The notes under the pieces are model-generated. The model was not told the DNA's origin. It ran no database searches and was given only the letters and a program-made list of their open reading frames with translations. From the NCBI RefSeq assembly GCF_018320785.1, contig NC_054873.1:22968196-23032195 (forward strand): a DNA stretch of 64,000 bases, in the 5' to 3' direction. Every line of letters starts with the position of its first letter. Position 1 is the stretch's first letter. Both the position numbers and the translations under genes were made by a program. The stretch comes from Cheilinus undulatus. Taxonomy: Eukaryota > Chordata > Actinopteri > Labriformes > Labridae. Below are positions 23,301-33,300 of the stretch, piece after piece.

Positions 23301-26300
23301 AGGGAAAGCTAGACATGTAGAGCTTTAGACATGGTCCCTAGGATATGAGCTGTAACAGAAATATACTGTATAAAAGTGCACATTTTCAGTCTGAACTGTC
23401 TGGCTGTTAGTTTAGTTATTTGTACATGTTTTACCTTCAACCGATTCTTGTCCTCTGGAGAAGGAGGGGCATTATCTTCAGCATCCTCATCTGTCTGTGT
23501 GCAACAATGTTTTATTAAGTTACAATCAATGATTGGCAGATGGAAGCTGTATCCATATTGGTTAACCTTAAATGTTAATATTTGCGTTTCATATGTTAAA
23601 CACCCCGGACTCTAGTCAGTCATACATGTCAGTGAAAAAAGGAAGCTGCAGGAATACTGTTTTGTGGAGGAATGCTACACTATTTTAAACATACTGTTCC
23701 TATAAAATGGATTCACCCCTTTGGATGTCTCAGCCTTTTATTGATTTTTATCCCAAAAAACAAACAAACAAAAAAAAAACCCACAAACATTCATGGTCAA
23801 TATAATTTGGCTTTTCTGACAAAAAAAGTGAAAACAGATTTCAACATAGTGATGCAAATTAAATTAAAATATATGATATAAAATAAGTGACTGCATAAAT
23901 ATTCACCCCCTTCAAGTCATTATTTAGTAGTCACCTTTGGCCGCAATCACAGCGCTGAGTCTGCGTGGATGGGTCTCAATCAGGCTCAAACATCTGGACA
24001 CTGCAATTTTACTCCATTTTTCTTTGCAAAATTACTCAAGGTCTGTCAGGTTACACAAGGATCGGGCATGAACAGCCACTCCAGAACATTCACCCTGTTG
24101 ACTTTAAACCAAGTTTGTGTAGCTTTTGCGGTACGCTACGTATTACTGTCTTACTGGAAAATAAATCTTCTCCCAAGAAGTAGTTCTCTTGCAGACTAAA
24201 TAAGCTTGTTCTCCAGGATTTTCAGATATTTTGCGGCATTCATTTTACCTTCTACCTTTAAACACCTTCCAAGGCCAGCTGCCAAGAAGCACCCTCACAG
24301 CATGATGCTGCCTTCATCATGCTTTACATTAGGGATTTTTGTGTTTGTGGTGGTGTGCAGTGTTTGGTGTTTGGCAAACATTGCGTCTTGTCTGATGGCC
24401 AAAAAGCACCATTTTGGTCTCATTAGACCAAAGAACTTTCTTCCAATTGACCACGGAGTCTCCCACATACCTTTTGGCAAACTCTAGTTGAGAATCAATT
24501 TGAGTTTTCTTTAACAGTAGCTTTCTCTGCCACTCTGCCATAGAGGTTTGACTGGTGAGGAATCGTGCAACAGTTGCTCTATGCAGAGTCTCTCCCATCT
24601 CAACAGATGAAGCTTCAAACTCCTTCAGAGTAGTCAGAAATGTCTTGGTGGCCTCTCTCACTAGTCTCCCTCTTGCATGGTCAATCAGTTTGTGAGTTCG
24701 GCCTGATCTTGGCAGATTTATACACGTGCTATATTCCTCCCATTTCTTGATGATGGATTTAACTGAACTCTTGGGGATGTTCATTGCCTTGGACTTTTTT
24801 TTTTGTATCCATCCCCTGACTTATACTTTTGAGTAACCTTTTCTCTCAGTTGCTTGGAGTGTTTTTTTGTCTTCATGAAATTTTGAAGTTTTGATTTTAT
24901 TATTGTGTCATACATGCAATCTTATGCCCAGTTAGTTAATTAGTTAAATAAAGTATCTTGTCTCCTTTTCCAGGCTTTTGAGACAAAATTAGCAAGCTTA
25001 AACACATCAAACTTAAACAGCCATTCCAATTTTTGCTCATCAGTCAACTGCAGAATTTCAGGATTTTGACAAGTCATTTCATGAAGCAGTACTTCTCTTA
25101 AGTCATCATATTTGGTATTTTTGAGATTATTAGCACCTATTAGATGGACCTTTGTTGAATTTGGTTAGTCACTTATTTTACCTTTTATATTACATATTTT
25201 TATCTAATTGAGATTATTTTGTAGAAACCTGTTTTCATTTGACATGAAAGAGGTTTTCTTGTACGTTTTTGTCAAAAAAGCAAATGATATTGACCATGAC
25301 TGAAATACAAAATCAATAAAAGGGAAAAAAAATCTAAATTTTAATCACTGTAGAATTACCCCTGAGTGTGCATAAAACTGCAGCTGTACTTTATTAAAAT
25401 TAAGCATTAAGCACACCTACCAAGGTTAAACACAGTGGTGCTACAGTTTGCACAGAGCCATGGCTCCTTGAGGGATTAGTTTGCTGTGGCTGATCAGCTT
25501 TGGTGCCTTTGGTGCTTTAGTCAGTGTCATTTCATGCTTTTTTTTGTTGCAAAAGCCCAAAGTAGGTGGGAGCGGAGGTGTTATGAGTAAAGTGGGATCC
25601 TGTTTGAGTAACAAACCACTCTGCTTTCACTGAGTTTGAATAAGAGAGGGAAAAAACTAATACAATAAATCACATATCACCCATTGACACTGTGGAGTTG
25701 TTTGAAGTAATTTTTTACATAATATCAAAAATGCTTAATGAAGTGTCACAAAATCTATAATGTTGGACTCATCAAGAGCTGCTTATTTTTTGATTGCTGC
25801 CTTACTAGTCCTTAATCTCCCTTTGTTTCTTTTTTTTTTTTTTTTAATAAGCAAGAAATCATCTTTACTTTGAGGAATTATAAAAAAAAATGTGGGGGCT
25901 ATGTTGGCAATCTGCTGGCTCTTTTTCCGAGAAACTTCTCAAGAAGTCAGGATGTAAAACTTTGGATTTTGGATTAGGGCCATGCTTACCTTTTCAGAGT
26001 CCTCCACTGCGATAATTTTGACGATGCTTTTGTGTTTGTGAAGTTGTGTCTTGAAGGCTCGCTCTATTTGCACATTAAACTTCATGAAAACCACATAGAG
26101 AGTATAACTGGTCACCAGCATCATGCTCTCCCACCACATGATGACATTATCCAAGAAGAACATGATGAGTAAGATGAGGTCAAATATGTAGAAGGATACG
26201 TCTCTGAAAAGCGGCCACCAGGTGAGATGAAGCACCTCCCTTGAGAATAAAGCACACATGCCAATCACAAACAAAATGTTAAAAACTGCTGAGCCAACAA

Positions 26301-27030
26301 TGGTGCCGATACCCACGTTACTGTGGGCGATAAAGACTCCAATCAAGGAGGTGAAAAGCTCAGGAGCAGAGCCTCCAGCAGCCATGAAGGTGGCTCCTGC
26401 CACATCATCAGAGATGGCTAACTTGTCTGTGATTACTCCCAGAGCAGGTACAAAAAACTCATCACACACGATCGCAAGAGAAATAAACATGTATGTCATC
26501 CCGATGATGTGGAGGATCACCCAGCCTCGCCTGCGGTCTTCCACAGAAAAGATATCTTCAGGGTACTCGCCCTTCATATGCGGGGCTCCACCAGGAGCAG
26601 GAGGGACAGCGGTTGCAGGAGGGCCTGGATCTGGTATGGGTGTTTCCTGTGCAATCTCAGGAGCCACAAAGATGCAATGAACATAAGTCCGGTTTGTAAT
26701 TGTGGATGTTGGAGAATCAGTGGTGGTGGATGCTTGAAAATCTGAAGTGGTACCCACAGAATGTACCACATGCATCTCTGGTGTAGTTTGACCTGTGTTC
26801 TCTAATCCATATGTTGTCATGAGACCCTCCTTTGGCTCTGGAGTTGCTGCTGTAGTCTCCTCGGCGTCCTCTGTTGAACCTTCTTCAAAATCCTCTCCCA
26901 CCTGAGGCAAGAGAAAAGGCTCTTGCAGTCTAGCACTGATGGTCAGCTGGTACAGGGTACAGAGAAAAACTCCAGAGAGAAAGAACAAAACCCTACTCAG
27001 CTGCAGTCGCTTCCTTCTCGTACCATACAT
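14912..27030 (-). CDS. slc24a1: Sodium/potassium/calcium exchanger 1 (NCKX1), copy A, complete
   Basis: Coding exons on the minus strand: 27030-25990, 23494-23435, 20424-20316, 18081-17993, 17836-17585, 15709-15620, 15425-15259 and 15161-14912. They total 2058 nt (685 aa), with every junction in phase. NCKX1 extrudes Ca2+ with K+ in exchange for Na+ across the rod outer-segment plasma membrane. Visible parts: an N-terminal hydrophobic signal/anchor (about residues 14-32), a Thr/Ser/Pro-rich extracellular segment, and a first membrane cluster with the alpha-1 repeat (about 211-262; [12 protein letters not shown] with Glu224). Next come a cytoplasmic loop with an Asp/Glu/Ser run in exon 5 and a second cluster with the alpha-2 repeat (about 558-603; [12 protein letters not shown], Asp572; NIFDITVG, Asp599). 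The three acidic residues correspond to NCKX2 Glu188, Asp548 and Asp575, so a working exchanger is predicted. At 685 aa it is shorter than human NCKX1 because the extracellular and loop regions are short. The exon 4 donor (17993) is the least certain border. Confidence 0.93.
16580..17128. repeat. GGCAAAAATTGG-rich dispersed repeat, copy 1
   Basis: In slc24a1 copy A, intron 5. It starts with TTAACAATGTGGATTGGCAC and ends near CATCAATAAATCACAAA. The middle has about eight degenerate units of the type AAAGTGGCAAAAACTGG and an A17 run. The same start, middle and end occur at 57236-57711, so this is an interspersed family with an internal short tandem array. No transposase frame is visible. Confidence 0.6.
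17129..17470. repeat. AGCTAC-rich cassette with poly-T and CCCTAACCCT segment, copy 1
   Basis: About 160 bp of scrambled AGCTAC/GTAGCT/AGCTTA words is followed by a T20+ run and then by TTTTAACTTTTGGTATCCTA and a TACCCTAACCCT stretch. The same order is found at 19395-19793, so this is a dispersed repeat inside slc24a1 introns. The telomere-like words amount to only two or three units. Confidence 0.55.
19129..19837. mobile_element. Non-autonomous element with 44-bp terminal inverted repeats, holding the AGCTAC cassette
   Basis: 19129-19172 (GGCCACTCTCACAG... to ...TATATCTCAG) is the reverse complement of 19793-19837 with only a few mismatches. The 709-bp unit between the arms contains the AGCTAC/TAACCCT cassette (copy 2) and no open frame. 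It lies in slc24a1 copy A, intron 3. The superfamily is not assignable by eye, and no clear target-site duplication is visible at these borders. Confidence 0.6.
20550..21330. repeat. Degenerate array of AATATCTCA...GGTCAAGGTCATTGGGC units
   Basis: In slc24a1 copy A, intron 2. Two to three diverged copies carry the pattern ACACAATATCTCAAAAATG, then CAAACT-TGCACAA, then ACTGGATT/GACTAGATTTTGGAGGTCAA and GGTCAAGGTCATTGGGC. This word order is typical of an abundant teleost interspersed repeat whose autonomous source I cannot name with confidence. Confidence 0.5.
21377..23260 (-). mobile_element. Tc1-like DNA transposon, both ends present, transposase inactive
   Basis: Left end CACTCCTGATCAAAATTTTA and the mirrored right end (GATCAGGAGTG) form matching inverted repeats, with TA on both sides (21375-21376 and 23261-23262), the Tc1/mariner target site. 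The minus strand codes for transposase pieces. An N-terminal helix-turn-helix part lies at about 22876-23100 ([20 protein letters not shown]). Catalytic-domain parts lie at about 21752-22175 ([36 protein letters not shown]). The parts are in different frames with unrelated-looking sequence between them, so the copy is inactive. It lies in slc24a1 copy A, intron 2. Confidence 0.88.
23698..25340 (-). mobile_element. Tc1-like transposon remnant (family 2), transposase on minus strand
   Basis: The minus-strand frame at 24329-24784 gives a typical Tc1 stretch: [46 protein letters not shown], then a catalytic-domain start [13 protein letters not shown]. The left side begins with a region ending in TTCACCCCTTTGGATGTCTC, a Tc1-type end sequence. 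The matching right end stops near AATCAATAAAAGGG and is truncated. It lies in slc24a1 copy A, intron 1. Related fragments occur at 32650-33238, 60361-60512 and 61985-62340. Confidence 0.8.
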
Positions 27031-27659
27031 TTTGCTCCAAAGCTGTAATGCTACTGGCTATGCAGAATTAAGCAGCATAAATGGGCTTTGGTAGAGCAAA
27101 GGTCCAGCTCTCTCCCCAGCAGACTGTGGGGTGACAGGGTCCAAAGCTTCAGCAGGAAGATTCATGTTACATCCTTAACTTCTTGGAAAACCATTCCTAT
27201 AGCAATAAAAGGAGGCGGCAGAGTTAACATGTCATCTAGACTGCAAGAGGCAAGACAGCAGTAAACATTTATATGAATCTGGACTATTCAGACAATGTAA
27301 AAAATATATAATAGTCTGCAATAAAGCATTAAAAAGAAACAGAAAATGCCTGCTTGTGCAAAATGAGGGACGAAAAATAGACTAACAAAATCAAATGCAT
27401 TCAGAAATGACTGACATGGACATGAAACTGGATAATGACCACCATATATATGATGGGGCTGGGTTTAGTCAGTACCAGTACAAAAACAACCAATAAAAAA
27501 CTGCATTTTTACTTACAGAGATGCAAAAATGTGCTCAAGCAGAACTCCACAGCTGGCCAGTGTGGTACAAGCTAAAGTCCAAACTGCTGCCAATGGCCAA
27601 AGGGTTAAGTAGGACACAGGACGAGTGTTCACAATGGATCAGCATAATACCTGAAGTCT

Positions 27660-27672
27660 TCTAAGAGGATTA
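27660..27672 (-). promoter_or_regulatory. Candidate CRX/OTX site upstream of slc24a1 copy A
   Basis: TCTAAGAGGATTA on the plus strand, about 630 bp upstream of the copy A start codon. The minus strand reads TAATCCTCTTAGA and so contains TAATCC, the photoreceptor homeodomain core. The identical 13 bases lie upstream of copy B at 35667-35679. Function is inferred from the motif and from the known rod expression of NCKX1. Confidence 0.4.
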
Positions 27673-27984
27673 TGAGCATTGTCTCACTCTCACTTTATCA
27701 TGAGCCTTCCATAGGAATATTTCATTGGAATAAAAGCTGAGCTGTTGCCGATTGCTACAATGATGCATGACTAATAGAAATCCAAAAACTTTAACAAAGC
27801 CTTACTCTTGGATATAAAACTTATGTAAGTAACTGTAGTTTCAGCTTTCTTGTGGAGACACCTGTGGATCTGAGAATTTGTTTACTTTCACTAATTACAG
27901 AACAAAACCATTTTATTTATCAGCTCTATCAACATATGCATAAAAACTTCAGTCAGGGTTTGAGCTGTCACTTAGGAAAGCATC

Positions 27985-29250
27985 GTGGCAAAAAAAAAAA
28001 AGATATTTATTTAGACTTGAGAAAAAGAGCTGTTGATGCTCACAAAGGAGGAGATGGAAATACAAAGATATCACAGTGTTTTCAAGTGTCAAGACCTGGA
28101 GTGAGAAGTATCATCAAGAAATTCAAGGAGAGCTGCAAAATACAGAACAAGCCTGGCAGAGGTAGGAAGCTAAAGAGTTCAACGATTCTGGATAGAAAAC
28201 TAGTGAGAGATGTGTCTAAAGACCTAAGAGCAACTGCCAGGACCTTAGTGAGAGACTAAGGGCCAATCCCATTTCTACCCCTTAGCCCTTCCCCTTTGTG
28301 TACTCCTTCCCTTTCCCCCTTGAAACAGAGTGGTAAAGGATAGTGGTGAAAACCTTCCCTTAAGAAATGAGACACCACTTGATTGCTGTTGATCATCACA
28401 TATTGCTGATAAATAGCTGCATCATCAGAGGTGACAATAAAGCTTCAACCATCTCGTTCATACTATGGGTCTCTGTGGATCTTCTCCATTTGTTACCTCC
28501 ATATGTGATCGGCAGGTTTTGTGCGATTATGCGTACTGGAAGCAGGTCCTTTAGCCAGATGAGACCAAACTATAGCTCTTTGGCCTATGTGTGGAGAAAG
28601 AAGACACAAAGAACCCCACAGTGAAACATAGCGGTGGAGTATAATGCCGTGAGGATGCTTCAGTGTGCCTGGAACTGGGAATCTGGTAGAAGTGGAAGGA
28701 ATCATGAAGAGAGAAGGATATGTAAAGATTCTGAAAGAAAACCTCAAACAGTCAGCAGCAAAACTGGGTCTGGGTCGTCGCTTTGTCTTCCACAGGACAA
28801 CAACCCAAAACATACGTCGCTCCTGGTGAAGGTTTACCTCTAGAAGACGAAAGTGAACATTATTCACTGAAAGCCCTTGCTTGAATTTCATTGAAAATAT
28901 GTGGGGTGAATTAAAGACCAAGGTCCATGCCAGAAGGCCATCAGATCTAGAGGAGCTTAAGAGACTGGCCAAAGGTGAATGAGCTGGGATTCCTCAGGAG
29001 ACAAGTCTAAAACTACAACAAATGACTGCAGGCTGTTATCAAGCAAAAAGGAGACACAACTGACTATTAGCATCAGGAGGGCTAATAACTTTGTTTCTGT
29101 GTGCAAAGTAAAATGATGAAATTATCCAAAATTAAACTAGGATGTTTGGAAAGCTGTATCAAAAATTCCTTGTTCTGTTTTGACAGCACTTTGGAAATGC
29201 TTAAAAAAGACATTTATAAAGGGGGGCTGATAATTTCTTCCTCATCTGTG
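27985..29250 (+). mobile_element. Tc1-like transposon remnant, interrupted by another element
   Basis: Between the two slc24a1 copies. The plus strand codes for a Tc1 N-terminal part at 28010-28258 (VSRPGVRSIIKKFKESCK, NKPGRGRKLK). After an interruption, catalytic-domain-like sequence continues to about 28990, with a nucleotide stretch reading like the QDNNPKHT region. The right end contains GGGGGGCTGATAATTTC, typical of one fish Tc1 end. There are several frame breaks and the left end is missing. Confidence 0.75.
28260..28470. mobile_element. Nested DNA-element fragment inside the Tc1 remnant
   Basis: The Tc1 sequence is broken by an unrelated stretch beginning GGGCCAATCCCATTTCTACC and continuing with a CCCTTCCCCTT-type pyrimidine-rich segment. 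This opening is familiar from fish short inverted-repeat elements. No second inverted end is evident, so it is probably a solo-end fragment. The right border is approximate. Confidence 0.45.
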
Positions 29251-29546
29251 TGGCAAAGGAACTAAAACAACTGCCAAGGCACACATCAGCAGTTGTGAGG
29301 GAATGCAAAAGTACTGCAAAAACAGATAATATTCTCACTAGTCCCCTAACAAATTTTTCTGAAATTCAAATTTGCCAGGCACTTTGTATGACTTAACGCT
29401 AAGACCACTTGGCCAGGACAAATATTAACATTAATGTTTTTCTTCAACTGAACATTAAAAAAATGCAAAACTTGTTAAGGTCACAATTTAGATCAGAAAC
29501 TAGGTGTACATGAAATGAGGATACCAGCATATGAATTAGTGCTCTG

Positions 29547-29552
29547 TTTATT
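29547..29552 (-). terminator. Candidate polyadenylation signal of slc24a1-like copy B
   Basis: AATAAA on the minus strand (TTTATT on plus), about 750 bp past the copy B stop at 30305. The interval 29250-30304 shows no other feature and would be copy B 3' UTR under this reading. Confidence 0.3.
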
Positions 29553-30304
29553 AAAATGCTAATTTCTACTATACATTTTTTCACTTTCAGTAAAAAAGTA
29601 ACAGTACAAAAATTTATGAAATACTTCTATATTAGATCACTTGAATATGACATCTATTCACATTTATTTCATCTTACAGTTGGGTGTACAATCTACTTTG
29701 TAAAGAGGAAATGTCTTTTTGGCAAAAACAACAAAGACAACACCAGTTACTTAAAAATATAGATATTGTACTAAAGTTAACAAAACACAATGTGATGTTT
29801 AGAAAATCGAAACCCCATATCTAAAGGAAAATACAACATAGAGACATGTCAATGTTGAAACTGAGAAAATGTTTTTCCTTTTAAGATAACTAGATGGTTA
29901 TTTCATATTTGAATCCAATAAAAAAACACTTTATGAATTGAGGTTTTACAAATTACTGGATGGATATTAAGCCTTTATAAAATACTCCTTTCTCTGCATC
30001 AGAATATTTCAGATTGATTTTTTTTATAGAGACAACATTATAAAAGGATTTATGTGAAAAGAATTAAAAAATGATTAAACTACCCAGATCTTTCATTGAA
30101 GCTTACACTCATCTAATTCAGTTCTTGTTAGCTTGCAATGCCAAACAAGTTAAAAAAGACAATAAGGTTAATGGATGGAAAATAGCCCACAAATCTATTC
30201 TCAAGGATCTATAGATTGTTTTCCCACAACCCTGAGATACTTTGAACATCTGGGCCATGTCTAGCCATCCCAGTGGATGATAGTGATGCAATGCTGATCA
30301 TATA

Positions 30305-33300
30305 TTATAGAGGACATCTGATGTATCCATAATGCAAGACTAAGCAAAGCACCACAAAGATCAAATAGACCAGTAACAAGGTGAAACCTAGCACTTTACT
30401 CATCTTCCACTTAAAGGATGCAATGGAGATGATGAAAAAGAAGAGCGCAAGAAAGAGCAGCATCATGGCACAAACGAGCCCACTTGTGTCCACAGGCAGC
30501 GGAGCGAAACCGTGGACGGATGAAAACAGGAGCCATGGAAGTGGCAGTCTTTGACATAAAAAGGAGAGAGAAATAAACTGTATGTTAATCATATTTTTAT
30601 TATAATTATGACACAAAGAGCTGTTAAAACTCACCCCAACGTAATGAAAAAGATGTTACGACCCATGGAGCTGGACACTGCCATGTCTCCCAGGCCTTTA
30701 CGGGTCACGATCGCGGTAGAGATGAGTATGGATGACTCCGCAGCAACACCAATCAAAATGGGATCAAATATGCCAATGGCAAAGGTCTCAACCACCTAAA
30801 GAACAGACCAATGTTAAGAGGAGATAGAAGCTTATCAATTACTCTCATGTATTGCAAAACTTAATGTATGAATGAATCAATCTTAATTGGCTATTTAATA
30901 TCAAATAACTTTTTCTATATGAATTTTTTGTAACATTTATTTTGGTGGGCCCTAATTACCTAGAAATTTTATAGTATTAAGTGTGATTATCTCGTAATTT
31001 AGCAAGAATAAGGATAATTACCTTGTAATAAGTTGGCATTTTACCAAGTAATAGCTCAAAAATATGGTAATATTAAGGAAATATTTACCTAGTAATAATA
31101 CAATAATAAGCAAGTAATTCCTTGTAACATTATGGCAATTATCTTGTAATTAGGTGGAATTTTACCCTAACCCTAACCCCCCAACCCTGATCCTCTAACC
31201 ATAAGGCTTACCATGAAAATTACTTGAAAATTATTTAGGAAGGACTTTAATCTAGAGGGACAAAATAAAGGAATTGCCTGGGAAATATCAAGCAATTTAT
31301 CTTATTTTTAAGAAACTACTCGGTAAAATACCAGATAAGTACCAGAGAATTGAATTGCCACAATATTACCAGGGTTAGGAGTTGTCAAGGGTATAATCAA
31401 TCTCTCCCACAGTCGGTGACCCTGTGGTTTAAAGAAAAAAATCTATAAATCCCTGCATTAACATGCATTATGTGGAGGCATGATGTAAAATGTGTTCTGA
31501 AACCACCAAGTGGGCCACAACATCCCAAGGGTTAGGGGTAAGGGTTAAAGTAAAATACCACCTAATTACCAGAGGATTGACACAAAATTATGAGGAATTA
31601 CTTGATAAATAATATATTTTACTAGATAATGACTGCCTTAGTATTACTAAGTTATTACTTGGTAAAATGCCAGATTGTTACTGGGTAATTATTGTCTTAT
31701 CCTTGAGAGATTAATAGAAAACTACACATTCTATCATATTATCAATAGATAATTAATGCCCACTAAAAAAAAGTGCTACCAAGAATTTTAATCAATAGAA
31801 TAAAAAAGGAAACACAACCAAAATAGAACTGTTTCAGTTGGCATTCTCTTTTCTAAACACTGACTGACAACAAGACAATTAATAAATATCAAATTCCACC
31901 TTAAAATGTGAGCTTAATCTACCTGATGGGTCCACCACACCATGAAGTAAGAGAAGACAGCAATCCAAAGAATAGACACCAGGAAGGTGAGCACAAAGAA
32001 TTTTCTGGATTTCTGTTTGACAAAGTGGATAATGAAAAGGTAAAATTCTGTGCTGATGAATGCCAGACTCCACTGGTGTGTCATGGTCTTTACCTGGTTG
32101 CGGACATCTGGAAGTGTGAGCCACAGAGAGAGGATTACGGGCAGCAGGAGGAGATATCTGGCTTGTTTACATTGTGTATCAGGCCACTTCAGAGACAGAG
32201 GCTTATCCCCTTTCTCTTCTTCTTTTTCTGTCTTTCCATTTACATCCTCAAAATTATCAACAGGTCTTTTAAGCATGCTGTCCATCTTAATGTCCTCTTC
32301 ATCACTTGAGTCAGGATTGATAGCATTTTTCAAGTCTTGTGGGCCATCCTTTTCTGTAAGCACACACACCTGAAAAAAAGATGCAGGAATTAGTTCATGT
32401 TTTAAAAGATAAATTCATTTTACTGAAGTTGTAATCTTATCAGCCTTTTGGTTATGAGCATATGACCTTTGAAGATTTATTTCATGTTACGCTGTTGTCT
32501 TGAAGTTGCATGTCATATGAAAATGCTAATTCAGTAAAGTTGACTTGACCAGTAAATTGGCTGTTGTGGTAACAAGTTTTAAAAATGACCAAGCTAAGCT
32601 ATTAACAGTAGGTTAAGATACAAGATGTGATGTTTATTTAATTTTTGTTTCATGAGCATTTCTTATTGGCTTTCTGCCACTAGTGTTAAAAAACTGCTCA
32701 AGCTCTGTCAGGCTGCTTGGGGATTGGACATGAACAGCCCTTTTCAAGTCCAGCCAAAAATTCTCTATTGGACTGAGGTCTCGTTTTGACTCGGCCACTC
32801 CCAAACATTCACCTTGTTGTCTTTAAACTATTTCTGTGTAGCTTTTTCGCAGACTTCAAAGATTGCACTCCAGGATTTTCCTGTATTTTGCTGCATTCCT
32901 TTTACCCTCTACCTTTACAGGCCTTCTGGGGCGGGCTGCCAAGAAGCATCTTCACAGCATGATGCTGCGACCAATGTGCTTCACAGTGGGGATGGTGTGT
33001 TTGTGGTAATGTACAGTGTTTGTTGTCTGCAAAACATTGGTCATTAGACAAAAATCAAATCTGATGGCCAAAAAAAGCACATTGCTTTGTAGAAATCTGT
33101 GTTCACTTTGACATTAAAGAGGGTTTTTGTATTCACATGTCAAAAGCCAAATTATATAAACCATGGTTGATTTACAAAATCAATAAACCTAAACCATGAC
33201 AGTAAAACATCCAAGGGGGTGAATACCTTTTCATGATCAGTCTGAGTTGTGTACTGATGGGAAAATGTATACAATCAATTTAAATAAAAGATAAGAAGAT

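Noticed and set aside
24206-24487. Plus-strand frame of 93 codons
   Set aside because: Antisense of the Tc1 family-2 transposase.
26258-26680. 140-codon plus-strand open frame
   Set aside because: Antisense shadow of slc24a1 copy A exon 1; no codon pattern or homology of its own.
31166-31190. Telomere-like CCCTAACCCTAACCCCC run, also near 17375 and 19720
   Set aside because: Only two to three TTAGGG-type units each, embedded in dispersed repeats; too short for an interstitial telomere or chromosome-fusion scar.
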